Shown here: positions 19,043-31,204 of the stretch, piece by piece
Layout: each line of letters starts with the position of its first letter
Numbering within the stretch: the stretch's first letter is position 1
Assembly (NCBI RefSeq): GCF_003208055.1
Contig: NZ_QJUE01000006.1
Location: forward strand, 62,001-126,000
From: Prochlorococcus marinus XMU1408
Lineage (GTDB): Bacteria; Cyanobacteriota; Cyanobacteriia; PCC-6307; Cyanobiaceae
Reading direction: 5' to 3'
DNA: 64,000 bases
Position numbers and translations under genes: made by a program
The notes under the pieces: generated by a model
The model's input: only the letters and a program-made list of their open reading frames with translations
What the model was told of the DNA's origin: nothing
Databases searched by the model: none

Positions 19043-20290
19043 ATGATGGAGAAACTCCATCGAGTTGTTATTACTGGTCTTGGAGCCATAACACCAATTG
19101 GCAACGACCTCGAAAGTTACCTCGAAGGGCTTCAAAATGGGCGCAATGGGGTAGATCAAATAACACTCTTTGATGCATCATCTCATGCATGCAGATTTGC
19201 AGCAGAGGTGAAAAGTTTTGACCCAACTGGCAAATTAGAACCAAAAGAATCCAAAAGATGGGATCGTTTCTCAAAATTTGGTGTTATCGCAGCTAAAGAA
19301 GCCCTGAGAAATTCAGGTCTAAAGATTGACGATTCAAATTCTGCAAGAATTGGAGTAATTATTGGTTCTGGAGTTGGCGGTTTGCTGACTATGGAAACTC
19401 AAGCTCATGTTTTGAACAACAAAGGAGCTAGTCGAGTTAGTCCATTTACTGTTCCCATGATGATCCCCAACATGGCTACAGGCCTTGCTGCGATTGCACT
19501 GGGTGCCAAAGGGCCAAGTTCAGCAGTTTCAACTGCTTGTGCTGCGGGATCAAATGCAATTGGTGATGCTTTTAGACTTTTGCAATTAGGTAAAGCCGAC
19601 GCAATGGTTTGCGGTGGAGCGGAAGCAAGTATCACGCCTTTAGGAGTTGCAGGTTTTGCAAGTGCTAAGGCGCTATCTTTTAGAAATGAAGATCCATCTA
19701 CAGCTAGTAGACCATTTGATTCTCAAAGAGATGGGTTCGTAATTGGAGAAGGAGCTGGAGTATTAATTTTAGAAACTCTTGACCATGCATTAAAAAGAGA
19801 CGCAACAATACATGCAGAAATAATTGGTTATGGAACCACATGTGATGCTCATCACATCACATCTCCTACCCCAGGTGGACTAGGAGGTGCAGAAGCCATG
19901 AAACTTGCATTAAATGATGGAAAAATCAATCCTGATCAAGTCGATTACATCAATGCTCATGGAACAAGTACTCCAGCAAATGACAGTAATGAAACTTCGG
20001 CAATTAAAACTGCATTAGGGAATCATGCATACCAAGTTCCCACTAGCTCAACAAAATCAATGACTGGTCATTTATTGGGAGGTTCAGGAGGAATAGAAGC
20101 CGTTGCTTGTGTTTTAGCAATAAAACATGAAATAATTCCGCCAACAATTAACTATTCCAATCCCGACCCAAATTGTGATCTTGATTATGTTCCCAACAAA
20201 GCAAGAGAAAAGAGATTAGGCGTCGTACTATCTAACTCTTTCGGGTTTGGCGGTCACAATGTCTGTCTAGCTTTTAGACAAATGATCTAA
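19043..20290 (+). CDS. fabF: 3-oxoacyl-[acyl-carrier-protein] synthase II (KAS II)
   Basis: A condensing enzyme of fatty acid elongation, 415 aa from the chosen start. The catalytic triad is visible: Cys in VSTACAAGSNAIGDA (about 166), His in NAHGTSTPANDSNE (about 307) and His in STKSMTGHLLGGSGG (about 343). The frame is open further upstream into acpP (an ATG at 18986). The MMEKLHRVVITGLG start at 19043 has a GAGG ribosome binding site 5 bases before it and matches the family N-terminus. Either of the two adjacent ATGs could be used. It follows acpP by 7 bases. Confidence 0.97.
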   Translation: MMEKLHRVVITGLGAITPIGNDLESYLEGLQNGRNGVDQITLFDASSHACRFAAEVKSFDPTGKLEPKESKRWDRFSKFGVIAAKEALRNSGLKIDDSNSARIGVIIGSGVGGLLTMETQAHVLNNKGASRVSPFTVPMMIPNMATGLAAIALGAKGPSSAVSTACAAGSNAIGDAFRLLQLGKADAMVCGGAEASITPLGVAGFASAKALSFRNEDPSTASRPFDSQRDGFVIGEGAGVLILETLDHALKRDATIHAEIIGYGTTCDAHHITSPTPGGLGGAEAMKLALNDGKINPDQVDYINAHGTSTPANDSNETSAIKTALGNHAYQVPTSSTKSMTGHLLGGSGGIEAVACVLAIKHEIIPPTINYSNPDPNCDLDYVPNKAREKRLGVVLSNSFGFGGHNVCLAFRQMI

Positions 20291-20338
20291 TCAATTTCGT
20301 CTTAATTGTCCACTCAAAAATCTTTCCACTAAATAAAA

Positions 20339-22351
20339 ATGGTTGCTCTGACTAATTCTCTAGACACGCTATGCATCAATAGCATCAGAATGCTCGCAGT
20401 TGACGCAGTTAATAAATCAAATAGTGGTCACCCAGGGCTTCCCATGGGGTGTGCACCTATGGGTTACGCATTATGGGACAAACATCTTCGTCATAATCCA
20501 AAAAATCCAAAATGGTTTAACCGAGACAGATTCGTTCTTTCTGCTGGACATGGGTGCATGTTGTTGTATGCCCTTTTGCATTTAACTGGCTATGACTCTG
20601 TAACGATGGAGGACATAAAACAATTTCGACAATGGGGTGCTAAAACTCCTGGTCATCCAGAAACTTTCGAGACACCAGGAGTAGAAGTAACTGCTGGACC
20701 ATTGGGAGCTGGAATTTCAAATGCAGTGGGACTCGCAATAGCAGAAGCGCATTTATCAGCCAAATTCAATAAGCCTGATTCAACAGTTGTAGATCATTAC
20801 ACATACGTAATTATGGGTGATGGATGCAATCAAGAAGGAATAGCTTCAGAAGCCTGTTCTCTTGCTGGTCATCTAAAGCTTGGAAAATTAATCGCTCTAT
20901 ACGATGACAACAGCATCACAATTGATGGCAGAACAGATGTATCTTTTACAGAAGATGTATTAAAAAGATATGAAGCTTATGGTTGGCATGTTCAAGAAAT
21001 ACCTGAAGGAAATACAGATGTCGAAGGCATTTCTAAAGCTATAGAAAAAGCAAAAGCAATTACCGATAAGCCATCAATTATAAAAATTACTACAACCATT
21101 GGATTCGGATCTCCAAATAAAAGTGATACAGCTGGGGTACATGGAGCAGCTCTTGGAGCAGAAGAAGCAGAACTTACAAGAAAAGAACTTGGTTGGTCAC
21201 ATGAACCTTTTAAAATTCCTCAAGATGTATACGACCAATACCGTCAAGCTATTGAGAGAGGAGCCCAACTTGAGTCAGACTGGAATCAAACACTTGCTGA
21301 TTACAGAGAAAAGTATCCTAATGAAGCATCTGAATTTGAACGAATGCTTCGAGGGGAGCTCCCTCAAGGCTGGGACAAAGATTTGCCTAAATATACAGCG
21401 GATGACAAGGGCCTTGCTACAAGAAAACATTCTCAAATATGTTTAGGTGCTTTGGGACCTAATGTTCCTGAATTAATAGGGGGTTCTGCGGATTTAACTC
21501 ATTCAAATTACACAGATATCAAAGGTGAGACTGGGTCTTTTCAATATGAAAGTCCTGAAAAACGTTATTTACATTTTGGCGTAAGAGAACATGCTATGGC
21601 AGCCATCTTGAATGGTATTGCATACCACGATAGTGGTCTAATCCCATATGGTGGAACCTTTTTAGTTTTCGCTGACTACATGCGAGGTTCGATGCGTCTT
21701 TCCGCGCTAAGTGAGCTAGGTGTTATTTATGTTTTAACTCACGATTCTATAGGTGTTGGCGAGGATGGACCAACACATCAACCAATAGAAACCATTCCAT
21801 CATTAAGAGCAATGCCAAATATGCTGGTTTTCCGTCCAGGAGATGGCAATGAAACTAGTGGAGCATATAAAGTTGCAATTAAAAATCGTAAAAGACCAAG
21901 TTCTTTATGCCTAAGTAGACAGGGCATGGCCAATCAGCAAAATTCATCAGTAGAAAAAGTTGCTTTAGGTGGATACGTACTTGAAGATTGCGATGGTAAT
22001 CCTGATCTAATACTGATTGGTACTGGTACTGAACTTGATTTATGCGTGCAAGCAGCGAAAAAACTAACTTCAGAAGGTAAAAAAGTGCGCGTTGTTTCTA
22101 TGCCATGTGTAGAACTTTTCGAAGAACAAAGCGAAAGTTATAAAGAAGAAGTTTTACCTTCTAACATCAGAAAACGCCTAGTAGTTGAAGCTGCAGAAAG
22201 CTTTGGATGGCATAAATACATTGGACTTGATGGTGACAGCGTTACTATGAATAGCTTTGGAGCATCAGCTCCAGGAGGAATATGTTTGGAGAAATTTGGA
22301 TTTACAGTTGAGAACGTACTAGAAAAATCTAGAAATCTTCTCAATAAATAA
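20339..22351 (+). CDS. tktA: Transketolase
   Basis: A 670-aa thiamine-diphosphate enzyme of the Calvin cycle and pentose phosphate pathway. The cofactor motif [19 protein letters not shown] (about 160-178) ends in the YDDN metal-binding element. The transketolase signature GHPGLPMG is near residue 29. The C-terminal pyrimidine-binding domain has the catalytic glutamate in FGVREHAM near 418 and [12 protein letters not shown]. It is 48 bases after fabF on the same strand. It faces the thiamine-synthesis gene thiC, whose product ultimately supplies its cofactor; the linkage is suggestive only. Confidence 0.98.
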   Translation: MVALTNSLDTLCINSIRMLAVDAVNKSNSGHPGLPMGCAPMGYALWDKHLRHNPKNPKWFNRDRFVLSAGHGCMLLYALLHLTGYDSVTMEDIKQFRQWGAKTPGHPETFETPGVEVTAGPLGAGISNAVGLAIAEAHLSAKFNKPDSTVVDHYTYVIMGDGCNQEGIASEACSLAGHLKLGKLIALYDDNSITIDGRTDVSFTEDVLKRYEAYGWHVQEIPEGNTDVEGISKAIEKAKAITDKPSIIKITTTIGFGSPNKSDTAGVHGAALGAEEAELTRKELGWSHEPFKIPQDVYDQYRQAIERGAQLESDWNQTLADYREKYPNEASEFERMLRGELPQGWDKDLPKYTADDKGLATRKHSQICLGALGPNVPELIGGSADLTHSNYTDIKGETGSFQYESPEKRYLHFGVREHAMAAILNGIAYHDSGLIPYGGTFLVFADYMRGSMRLSALSELGVIYVLTHDSIGVGEDGPTHQPIETIPSLRAMPNMLVFRPGDGNETSGAYKVAIKNRKRPSSLCLSRQGMANQQNSSVEKVALGGYVLEDCDGNPDLILIGTGTELDLCVQAAKKLTSEGKKVRVVSMPCVELFEEQSESYKEEVLPSNIRKRLVVEAAESFGWHKYIGLDGDSVTMNSFGASAPGGICLEKFGFTVENVLEKSRNLLNK

Positions 22352-22389
22352 TATTCAATTTAACTACCATCAATTAATCGAAATATAAC

Positions 22390-23809
<1,420 letters not shown>

Positions 23810-23860
23810 CTAAAAAGCTATTGAATAAACCAAGGGAGCAATATGCAAAAGATCACAAGA

Positions 23861-23948
23861 TTTCACTTTCCTTACGCTGGTTCAAACCAGATCAGGTTCA
23901 GAGGGTGTGATCTCAGCCATAAAGCAAAGCGATATGGCACCCCTAGTG
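23861..23948 (-). promoter_or_regulatory. TPP (THI-box) riboswitch upstream of thiC
   Basis: The minus strand carries the two sensor arms of the thiamine-diphosphate riboswitch: GGGGTGCC with GCTGAGATCACACCC on the pyrimidine side, and GAACCTGATCTGGTT with ACCAGCGTAAGGAAAGTG on the pyrophosphate side. CACT and AGTG close the P1 helix. It is 54 bases before the thiC ATG. The region between does not show an obvious terminator, so I cannot say whether control is by transcription or translation. Confidence 0.96.
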
Positions 23949-24024
23949 ATACATACAAATTAGCTCGAAATAGCGAACTAAACCCTAAAGTTTTTATTGA
24001 TAAAAACTTTGCTCATTAAAATTT

Positions 24025-24237
24025 TTATTCATTCATATCTTTTTTGATTTCTTGAAGTAACATTCTTCTCCTTCTAAGTCTTCTAACTGTTCCATTCACA
24101 ACCAATCCACCTCCAACTACTAAAGCAGGTATCGCTTGAATTTTATCTTTGCCCTCTCTATGTAAAAATCCTGTGATTGCTAATAAAATAAGCAAAGGTG
24201 CTGAAATCGAAATGAGAGGGTTACCTAGTCTTTTCAT
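24025..24237 (-). CDS. Small membrane protein (DUF3188-like)
   Basis: A 70-aa protein with two hydrophobic stretches (about 7-24 and 34-48), a strongly basic RRLRRRRM segment at 52-59 and a charged tail. This is a topology with both ends probably cytoplasmic. It resembles the cyanobacterial DUF3188 family as I recall it; no function is known. It sits between the M20 hydrolase gene upstream (22-base gap, same strand) and thiC with its riboswitch downstream. Confidence 0.72.
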   Translation of the reverse strand: MKRLGNPLISISAPLLILLAITGFLHREGKDKIQAIPALVVGGGLVVNGTVRRLRRRRMLLQEIKKDMNE

Positions 24238-24259
24238 AGAAATAAATCAACTAAATGTT

Positions 24260-25435
24260 TTAAGAACTTTCAGTAGACATAATTATCGCTTGAGACAAAA
24301 TTTTTATTCCTAATTCAAGGCTTCTTTCATCCAAAGAAAAATAACTGCTATGCAATGGAGCGCAACCTTTCTCTCCAGCCACTCCCAAGCGAAACATTGT
24401 TCCTGGAACATCTTGCAAATAGAAAGCAAAATCTTCAGCTCCTAATGAAGGATTTTCTAAATAAACAATATTTTCTTCATCGATAAAGGTCTTCGCACAA
24501 GAAGATAATAAATTAGTCAACTCTGGATCGTTATAGACTGGAGGTGCGATCGACTTAAAATTCATATGTACTTCAGCTCCGTAATTAGAAGCGATATTTT
24601 TTACTATTTTCTCAATCCATTGAGGCAATTGTTCATATAAATTACTATCAAGACACCTTACTGTTCCTAAAAGTTTTACCCTCTCAGCAATAACATTAAA
24701 AGCATTTCCACCTGAAATTTTTCCAAAACTAATAACTACTGGTTTAAGCGCATCTAAACGTCTACTAATAGCCTCTTGAATTCCACTAATAACTTTTGCA
24801 GCGACCCAAATGGAGTCAACGCCTTCATGAGGCCTGGCTCCATGCCCTCCTTGACCAATAATATCTATCTCCAATTCAGCAGCGGCGGCAGTAAAAGTAC
24901 CACTTTTTATTCCGATTTTCCCAACTGACAAATCAGGATAAACATGCACGCCAAATAAAGCTTTTACATCTTCAAGAACCTTTTCAGCTCTCATCCAATT
25001 GGCTCCTTTAGCAATCTCTTCAGCAGGTTGAAAAATAATTCGGATTCTTGAATTTGTAAATTTTTTGTTTGCTAAAACTTTTGCCACTCCCAAACCGATA
25101 CAAGTATGCAGATCATGTCCACATGCATGCATCAAGCCTTGTATTGAAGAGGTGTAATCTAAACCTGTTCTCTCCTCTATTGGCAAGGCATCCATATCAA
25201 CTCTTAAGGCAACAACTGGTCTGTTTTTCTGCCCCATTTCAGCAACTACTCCAGTCCTACCAACTGCTTCTTTGACTTCCCAACCTGATTTTCTAAGCTC
25301 CCCTGCAACTAAAGCAGCAGTTTGATATTCCTGACCACTTAGCTCAGGATGAGCATGAAGATGACGCCGTAATTCAATCAAATCAGGCAGTATCTCTTTA
25401 GAAGAGACATGTATTTTTTCGCCTAAATCCTTCAT
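24260..25435 (-). CDS. M20 family metallo-amidohydrolase
   Basis: A 391-aa zinc aminoacylase of the M20D group (IAA-amino-acid hydrolase / hippurate hydrolase type). Metal ligands are visible in HACGHDLHTCIG (about 103-114), the catalytic glutamate pair in FQPAEEIAKG (about 136-145) and the late histidine region in GAEDFAFYLQ near 343. GGHGARPHEGVDSI is the lid/dimerisation motif. These enzymes cleave N-acyl amino acids; the substrate is not determined. The ATG overlaps the stop of the upstream TPR gene by 4 bases, implying translational coupling. Confidence 0.9.
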   Translation of the reverse strand: MKDLGEKIHVSSKEILPDLIELRRHLHAHPELSGQEYQTAALVAGELRKSGWEVKEAVGRTGVVAEMGQKNRPVVALRVDMDALPIEERTGLDYTSSIQGLMHACGHDLHTCIGLGVAKVLANKKFTNSRIRIIFQPAEEIAKGANWMRAEKVLEDVKALFGVHVYPDLSVGKIGIKSGTFTAAAAELEIDIIGQGGHGARPHEGVDSIWVAAKVISGIQEAISRRLDALKPVVISFGKISGGNAFNVIAERVKLLGTVRCLDSNLYEQLPQWIEKIVKNIASNYGAEVHMNFKSIAPPVYNDPELTNLLSSCAKTFIDEENIVYLENPSLGAEDFAFYLQDVPGTMFRLGVAGEKGCAPLHSSYFSLDERSLELGIKILSQAIIMSTESS

Positions 25436-26226
25436 TTATCCTCTAAAGCAAGAAATGAGATCAAATCATTTGTCGGACCTGGAGGCCAGCGGCGAATATT
25501 CAACAGCCATTTTTTGTCACGGTATCTTATATCTAGTCCAGCCGTTGCTGCCCAATTACTTTCAGCTTCACCTATAAAACCTTTTCGCCATAGAAGCGCT
25601 GTAAGTGCTGCTCTTGCATCTGCGAATAATGGGTATTTACGAATTAATATTCGAATTTTTTTTTCTGCAAGTTCTAGATCATCTAATTGATAGATTGCCA
25701 GTGCCTCACTCGACTTAGCCATCGCAACTCCATTGTTTGAAGAAGCAGCTTTAGAAAACAATCTCTTCGCTTCAATCCAATTATCCATAGATCCCATAAC
25801 GTTGCCTAGGTTATATAGAGCTGAAACATCTTTAGGATTCTTCTTTAAAATGTAGTTGTAATCACTACTAGCCTCCTCCCAAAGCTTCAAGGCTTCCTCC
25901 GCAATTCCACGATTTAAGTATGGGTCCAAATCATTAGGAGAAATTTCTATAGCTTTGCTCTGATCTCTAATGGCACCTTCCGGATCTCCAAGAGCAAGAA
26001 GAATATTACCTCTGTTACTCAGAGCAGCCGCATCATTGGGATTTCTATTTAAAAATAAATTCCAATCTTTTTCAGCTTGAATAAAATCACCATCTTTACT
26101 TTCTTGAAGGGCTTTCTCAAATAAAAATTCAGGAAGTTCCTCAGCCTGAATTGCCAAAGGTTTAAATATCAAAAAACTCACTGTAAAAAATAAAATGAAA
26201 GCTTTACCGATACTTTTTTTGCTCAT
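25432..26226 (-). CDS. TPR-repeat protein with signal peptide
   Basis: A 264-aa protein starting with a basic residue cluster and a hydrophobic segment (about 9-27) ending AIQAEE, consistent with export to the periplasm or thylakoid lumen. Residues about 35-200 consist of tetratricopeptide repeats (for example [23 protein letters not shown] and [16 protein letters not shown]). TPR proteins of this kind in cyanobacteria often act in complex assembly, but no specific role is visible. It overlaps ruvB upstream by 4 bases and the M20 hydrolase downstream by 4 bases, so ruvB, this gene and the hydrolase form one unit. Confidence 0.88.
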   Translation of the reverse strand: MSKKSIGKAFILFFTVSFLIFKPLAIQAEELPEFLFEKALQESKDGDFIQAEKDWNLFLNRNPNDAAALSNRGNILLALGDPEGAIRDQSKAIEISPNDLDPYLNRGIAEEALKLWEEASSDYNYILKKNPKDVSALYNLGNVMGSMDNWIEAKRLFSKAASSNNGVAMAKSSEALAIYQLDDLELAEKKIRILIRKYPLFADARAALTALLWRKGFIGEAESNWAATAGLDIRYRDKKWLLNIRRWPPGPTNDLISFLALEDK

Positions 26227-27293
26227 TTATCTATCTTTTTGGATGAAGTTAACAAGTAATGTTTTTCAGCTGCAGGAGTAACGACCCTGCCTCTAGAGGT
26301 TCTTTGTAAAAAGCCAATTTGCATTAAGTATGGCTCAACGACAGTTTCAAGAGTAGTTACATCTTCCCTAAGCGCAGCTGCTAAAGTTTCAACTCCTACT
26401 GGTCCTCCTCCATAGTCATTCACTAATAGGCCCAGATAAGATCTATCAGTAGCATCTAATCCTCTTTGATCTACGCGATACAAATCAAGTGAATCGTTCA
26501 CAACTTTTACATCAATTAAGTTTGAGGAAGAATAAACTTCTGCAAAATCTCTAACTCGTCTTATAAGTCTATTAGCAATTCTGGGTGTTCCTCTACTCCT
26601 TCTAGCCAATTGCTTAGATGCATCTTCTGTAATTGATAAATTCATCAAACTTGAAGATCTTTTAATAATATTTTCTAGATCGAAATAGTTATAAAAATCT
26701 AATCTTTGTGTAATCCCAAAGCGATCTCGCATTGGAGAACTCAAAGCAGCTGGCTTAGTAGTAGCACCAACCAAGGTGAAGGGAGGAATTTCGATCGATC
26801 TCATTCTCGAAGAAGCACCTTTACCTACTGTTAGATCCAACCTTCTATCTTCCATCGCTGGATACAAAAGTTCCTGTGAAATTCGATTAAGTCTATGAAT
26901 CTCATCAACAAAAATTAATTCACGCGGTTTCAAATTTATCAATAATCCAACAATGTCACGTGGTCTTTCCAATGCAGGTGCACTTGTAACCCTAGCTTTG
27001 ACCCCTAATTCCTCAGCAATAACTAAAGCCATAGTAGTTTTCCCAAGCCCAGGTGGTCCATAGAGCATCAAATGATCAAGTGCTTCTCCTCTAGATAATG
27101 CTGCTTTGACTGAAATACTAAGAACTTTCTTCAATTCTGTTTGTCCGATAAAATCTTTAAAATATTTAGGTCTGAATGAATCTAGCTTCGAGAATTTTTT
27201 CTCCTCCTTTAAAAGACTTGAACCAACCAATCTTTCTTCTCTCTTATCATTAGGAAGAGAAGAATCATTAGTAGTTGAAGACACAATTGCCAT
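26223..27293 (-). CDS. ruvB: Holliday junction branch migration helicase RuvB
   Basis: A 356-aa AAA+ motor that drives branch migration with RuvA. Walker A is [11 protein letters not shown] (about 78-88), Walker B is [10 protein letters not shown] (about 129-138), and the sensor region is [18 protein letters not shown]. The C-terminal winged helix has [17 protein letters not shown]. An N-terminal extension of about 40 residues precedes [11 protein letters not shown], as is usual in marine picocyanobacteria. It diverges from smpB. Confidence 0.97.
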   Translation of the reverse strand: MAIVSSTTNDSSLPNDKREERLVGSSLLKEEKKFSKLDSFRPKYFKDFIGQTELKKVLSISVKAALSRGEALDHLMLYGPPGLGKTTMALVIAEELGVKARVTSAPALERPRDIVGLLINLKPRELIFVDEIHRLNRISQELLYPAMEDRRLDLTVGKGASSRMRSIEIPPFTLVGATTKPAALSSPMRDRFGITQRLDFYNYFDLENIIKRSSSLMNLSITEDASKQLARRSRGTPRIANRLIRRVRDFAEVYSSSNLIDVKVVNDSLDLYRVDQRGLDATDRSYLGLLVNDYGGGPVGVETLAAALREDVTTLETVVEPYLMQIGFLQRTSRGRVVTPAAEKHYLLTSSKKIDK

Positions 27294-27340
27294 GAATGAA
27301 GGTTAGTGGCATCTCAACAAAAATGGAGCTAAATAGAAAA

Positions 27341-27838
27341 ATGAGCAAAAAAGGAAAAAAAAAATCCAAAAAAAATTCATCAATTGATGGAAATCGTCGC
27401 TTAGCTGAAAATCGACAAGCCAGATATGAGTACGAAATCCTAGAGACACTTGAAACTGGTTTAGAGCTGCTTGGAACCGAAGTTAAATCAATTAGAGCAG
27501 GGAAAGTAAACTTAAAAGATGGTTTTTGTCTAATTAAAAAAAATCAAATTCAACTTCATAATGTACATATATCACCACATAACCATGCAGGTAAATTCTT
27601 CAACCATGAACCTCTACGTATCAAAAAACTTCTTGCACATAAAAAAGAAATCGAGAAATTAAAAGTCTATATAGATAGAAAAGGATTAGCACTAATACCC
27701 TTAAATCTTTACCTAAAAGGCTCTTGGATTAAATTAAAGATAGGGGTTGGGAAAGGCAGAAAGCTTCATGACAAAAGAGATCGAGAGAAAATAAATGACT
27801 CCAAGAGAGATGCAGCTAACGCTCTCAAACGTTTATAA
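27341..27838 (+). CDS. smpB: SsrA-binding protein SmpB
   Basis: A 165-aa (from the chosen start) partner of tmRNA in rescuing stalled ribosomes. Conserved are [50 protein letters not shown] and the basic tail with [15 protein letters not shown]. The frame also opens at an ATG at 27296, 3 bases from the ruvB start, adding 15 residues. The ATG at 27341, giving [11 protein letters not shown], fits the family better. No tmRNA gene was found in this window. Confidence 0.95.
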   Translation: MSKKGKKKSKKNSSIDGNRRLAENRQARYEYEILETLETGLELLGTEVKSIRAGKVNLKDGFCLIKKNQIQLHNVHISPHNHAGKFFNHEPLRIKKLLAHKKEIEKLKVYIDRKGLALIPLNLYLKGSWIKLKIGVGKGRKLHDKRDREKINDSKRDAANALKRL

Positions 27839-27904
27839 CATTGCAAATATTAAATATTTTCCTAATCAAAATTCATATAAATATTATTACTTTTAAAATA
27901 TTTA

Positions 27905-28156
27905 TCAAGAAGGATCCAAGCTAACATTTTCAGGAGGAGGAGTTGGATCTGGGTCAGCAATTAGCATGTGTTGTAAAACAATTTCAGGTCGTTCACTATC
28001 TCTCCATCTAATTCGATAAGCAGGCATTTTTGTGCCCCTACTTGTCGTTTGCTCAACAGGTTCCATTACCCAGCCGCGTCTTGAACGCCCCTGGGGATTT
28101 CGCTTCACAACCGCATCTGCGTGTTTGAATCGAAATCCAACTCTCTCGCCACTCAT
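27905..28156 (-). CDS. Conserved hypothetical basic protein
   Basis: An 83-aa protein I do not recognise by function. It looks like a small beta-rich domain (GFRFKHADAVVKR, GWVMEPVEQTT, AYRIRWRDSERPEIVLQHML), with a proline-rich acidic tail. There is no signal peptide or membrane segment. It lies 41 bases downstream of nothing on its strand except lysS beyond 28198, in the order lysS then this gene, so it may be the second gene of a lysS transcript. Codon use and the regular beta pattern suggest a real gene. Confidence 0.65.
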   Translation of the reverse strand: MSGERVGFRFKHADAVVKRNPQGRSRRGWVMEPVEQTTSRGTKMPAYRIRWRDSERPEIVLQHMLIADPDPTPPPENVSLDPS

Positions 28157-28197
28157 CTGAACAAAATTCTTACTCGCCTATTATCCACTGTGAAGGG

Positions 28198-29718
28198 TCA
28201 CTTTCCAGTTTGTTTTAAATTTGATTCTGGCCTTAGCAATGGAAAAGCTATTACATCCCTTATTGAAGGACTGTCAGTTAATAACATGACGAACCTATCA
28301 ATTCCTATTCCAAGTCCTCCTGTTGGAGGCATCCCGACCTCAAGAGCATTAATAAAATCTTCATCTATGCTATGTGCTTCAAGGTCTCCTGCATCTTTTT
28401 TTTCTTGCTGCAAAAGTAAACGTTCTTTTTGATCTATTGGATCGATTAATTCACTAAAGGCATTAGCAGTCTCTCTTCCCACAATGAAAAGTTCAAATCT
28501 TTCAACCAAGCCTTTCTTAGTTCTATGTTTTCTAGCTAATGGAGAAATCTCAATTGGGTAATCAAGAACAAATGTTGGTTGGACAAGCTTTGGCTCAACG
28601 ACTTGCTCAAAAGCTTCATTTAAAAGTCTCCCTACACTATTAGCCTTATCTGGCACTTGAAGCCCTTCACGAAGCATTGCAGCTTTAGCATCTAAAACTT
28701 TGTCTCCAAAGACATTAAAGTCAATTCCAGTAAACTCTTGAACTAATTGGTGCATAGTGGCCCTTCTCCAAGGAGGTTTAAGATCTATTTCTTCCTGTTG
28801 ATAGATAATTTTGGTCGATCCACAAATCTTTTCGCAAACTGAAGAAAGTAATTTTTCTGTTAAGTCCATCATGTCAAAATAATCTGCAAAAGCCTCATAA
28901 ATTTCCACGGATGTAAATTCTGGATTATGACGAGTGCTAATTCCCTCATTTCTAAAAATTCTTCCTAATTCATAAACTCTTTGGAATCCTCCGACCACCA
29001 ATCTTTTTAGATGTAATTCTGTTGCAATCCTCAAATACAAAGGCAAATCAAGTGTGTTGTGATGAGTAATAAAAGGCCTTGCATCAGCCCCACCAGACTC
29101 AGACTGTAGAACTGGTGTCTCGATTTCTAGAAAGTCTTTTTCATCTAGCCATCTTCGAATTGAACTAACCAATAAAGCCCTAGTTTTAAAAGTTTTTCTT
29201 GTATTCGGATTAACAATTAAATCTAAATATCTTTGTCTATATCGCTTCTCTACATCTGCAAGTCCATGCCATTTGTCTGGTAGAGGTTGAAGAGATTTAG
29301 ACAGCACTGTCCATTCTAAAACCTTTATGGAAAGTTCACCTCTATCAGTTCTTCTTAATATTCCACTAACACCTATCCAATCCCCTGAGTCAACGAGGGA
29401 GGTAAGATTTTCAAAATTTTTTTCTTCGTTCGGGCAATTTTCATATTGATTTAACGTGGCCTTTTCTAAAAAAAGTTGAATTGTTCCTGTTTCATCGGAA
29501 AGGGTAAAAAAAGCAAGCTTTCCCATCACTCTGCGAGAAGTTACACGGCCAGCAATTGAAACTTCATCTTTATTTTCTTCACCTTTTGGTAAGTCCTCAT
29601 ATTTTTTCTGTAAAACAATGGCAGTGTGACTAGGTCTGAAATTCAAACCATAAGGACCTTTTCCAATGCTTTGAAGTGCTTTTGCCTTTTCAAGGCGGGT
29701 ATCTCTTAATTCAGACAA
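28198..29718 (-). CDS. lysS: Lysyl-tRNA synthetase (class II)
   Basis: A 506-aa class II aminoacyl-tRNA synthetase. The N-terminal OB-fold anticodon-binding domain (about 50-160) contains [19 protein letters not shown]. The catalytic core has motif 1 around [21 protein letters not shown] (about 197-217), motif 2 as [20 protein letters not shown] (about 260) and motif 3 as [15 protein letters not shown] (about 468-482). It is downstream of the response regulator gene on the same strand, with a 65-base gap. Confidence 0.97.
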   Translation of the reverse strand: MSELRDTRLEKAKALQSIGKGPYGLNFRPSHTAIVLQKKYEDLPKGEENKDEVSIAGRVTSRRVMGKLAFFTLSDETGTIQLFLEKATLNQYENCPNEEKNFENLTSLVDSGDWIGVSGILRRTDRGELSIKVLEWTVLSKSLQPLPDKWHGLADVEKRYRQRYLDLIVNPNTRKTFKTRALLVSSIRRWLDEKDFLEIETPVLQSESGGADARPFITHHNTLDLPLYLRIATELHLKRLVVGGFQRVYELGRIFRNEGISTRHNPEFTSVEIYEAFADYFDMMDLTEKLLSSVCEKICGSTKIIYQQEEIDLKPPWRRATMHQLVQEFTGIDFNVFGDKVLDAKAAMLREGLQVPDKANSVGRLLNEAFEQVVEPKLVQPTFVLDYPIEISPLARKHRTKKGLVERFELFIVGRETANAFSELIDPIDQKERLLLQQEKKDAGDLEAHSIDEDFINALEVGMPPTGGLGIGIDRFVMLLTDSPSIRDVIAFPLLRPESNLKQTGK

Positions 29719-29783
29719 GGCGATTCATACATACGGCAAGAACGAGATTTAAAGAAAACCTATCAATATTTAACTATTAATCT

Positions 29784-30524
29784 CTAACTGGCAATAGCAG
29801 TAGGAAATTCTCCCATTCTTTGAGAAGCATAGCCAATACCCCTAACGGTTAAAATTAGCTCTGGATTTCTTGGATCTGGTTCCAGTTTGCCTCTTAAACG
29901 AGCTACATAAACATCTACTACTCTTAAATCTGCCGCTCTTCTCGGTGGATACCCCCATAGTTGTTCAAGAATTTCTGCTCTTGGGACTACACGACCAGGG
30001 TCACGAAAAAGCAATTCAAGTAAACTAAACTCAGTGTAAGTTAGGCCTATTCTTTCCCCTCCTCTACTTACTTGCCTTCTATTGGTATCTACCACAAGAT
30101 CACCAAGCTTCATTACCCCTTGCCCCGATGGCACCTCTCTAGGCTCATCAACAGTTGGCGCAGGTCCAACTCTTCTCAATATCGTAGCAATTCTTGCCTC
30201 TAGCTCTTTTGGACTAAATGGCTTAGCTAAGTAATCATCTGCTCCTAAATCCAAGCCCGCAACTCTCTCAGAAATCGCCTCAAGCGCAGTCAAGAATATT
30301 ATTGGTACACAAGATTCTGCTCTTATTCTTCTACAAACTGCAAAGCCATCCATCTTTGGAAGCATTACATCAAGTACAACCAAATCTGGTGCTTCTTTGT
30401 GAAAAACTTCGAGTGCTTGCTCTCCATCCTGTGCAGATAAAACCTGATAGCCAGCAAGATTTAGCCTTGTAACCAAGACTTTCAATACTGCTGGTTCATC
30501 ATCTACAACCAAAATACAGGTCAT
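29784..30524 (-). CDS. OmpR/PhoB-family response regulator (RpaB-like)
   Basis: A 246-aa two-domain regulator. The receiver domain has the acidic pair DD at 8-9, phosphoacceptor Asp52 (VVLDVMLP) and Lys101 in AKPFSPKELEARI. The last stretch is shared with RpaB, the high-light-responsive regulator essential in cyanobacteria. The winged-helix DNA-binding domain spans about 145-235 with TYTEFSLLELLF, WGYPP and VDVYVARLRGKLEPDPRNPELILTVRGIGY. It is closer to RpaB than to RpaA, but marine cyanobacteria have several paralogues (RpaB, SrrA and others), so no symbol is given. No sensor kinase gene is nearby. Confidence 0.88.
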   Translation of the reverse strand: MTCILVVDDEPAVLKVLVTRLNLAGYQVLSAQDGEQALEVFHKEAPDLVVLDVMLPKMDGFAVCRRIRAESCVPIIFLTALEAISERVAGLDLGADDYLAKPFSPKELEARIATILRRVGPAPTVDEPREVPSGQGVMKLGDLVVDTNRRQVSRGGERIGLTYTEFSLLELLFRDPGRVVPRAEILEQLWGYPPRRAADLRVVDVYVARLRGKLEPDPRNPELILTVRGIGYASQRMGEFPTAIAS

Positions 30525-30703
30525 GAGATTAGTTGTTGCCTTAGTGACAGGGCCATCAAAATCTTATGTCAAAAAGGGCTCTTTGTTAAATGAAGATATC
30601 ATCTTCGAGCTATGTAAATTGTTAATTTTGCTAATTTAAGTGATTCAGTCCCCACTAATAAATAAGTATTTATTCTATTTTTTAAGATTTAAAAACTTTC
30701 TCA

Positions 30704-31204
30704 TTAGTTTTTTTTATAAGCAATGAGAAGCCAAGATGAAAAGAATGGGGCAACTAATCCAGTAATTATCGCATTGGATATCAACACATAAATTGACCAA
30801 GAGTGAAACCAATTATTTCTCAAAACACTATGTAATATTATTTTTTGAATCCAAATAGATATATCAACCAAAGCAGTTCCAAAGATAGCCATTAAACCAA
30901 GACCTAGAAATAATTCGATCTTCTTATGACGTAAACCATATTGACTCCAAAATAAAGATAAGATTAACAAAGAGGGGATATAAGAAACCTCACTAATTAT
31001 AAATGAGTCCATATAAAATCCCAAAAAAATAGAAGCAATAACAGCTCTCCAAGGTCTATTCTCAAGAGAAAATGGCAATAAAAAAATGACAGGCCAGCAT
31101 GGAGATATTCCATTTATTTTAAGCCAATCTGGAGATATAACTATCAAAGCTGGTAAACAGATTGAAGTGAAAAATATTAATATTTTTTTTTTATTTCTAA
31201 TCAT
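30704..31204 (-). CDS. mreD: Rod-shape-determining membrane protein MreD (putative)
   Basis: A hydrophobic protein of about 166 aa with roughly five transmembrane stretches, in the MreD position of an mreB-mreC-mreD cluster. Sequence conservation in MreD is low, so the call rests mainly on topology, size and order. The frame opens at 31231, but the ATG at 31204 gives an 8-base overlap with the mreC stop and a sensible MIRNKKK start. MreD helps link the MreB filaments to the wall-synthesis complex. Confidence 0.8.
   Translation of the reverse strand: MIRNKKKILIFFTSICLPALIVISPDWLKINGISPCWPVIFLLPFSLENRPWRAVIASIFLGFYMDSFIISEVSYIPSLLILSLFWSQYGLRHKKIELFLGLGLMAIFGTALVDISIWIQKIILHSVLRNNWFHSWSIYVLISNAIITGLVAPFFSSWLLIAYKKN

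Noticed and set aside
27296-27340. 15-residue N-terminal extension of SmpB
   Set aside because: Overlaps the ruvB start region and is not typical of the family; the ATG at 27341 is preferred.
27839-27904. Short AT palindromes between smpB and the 83-aa gene
   Set aside because: AATATT-type repeats are expected by chance in DNA this AT-rich.
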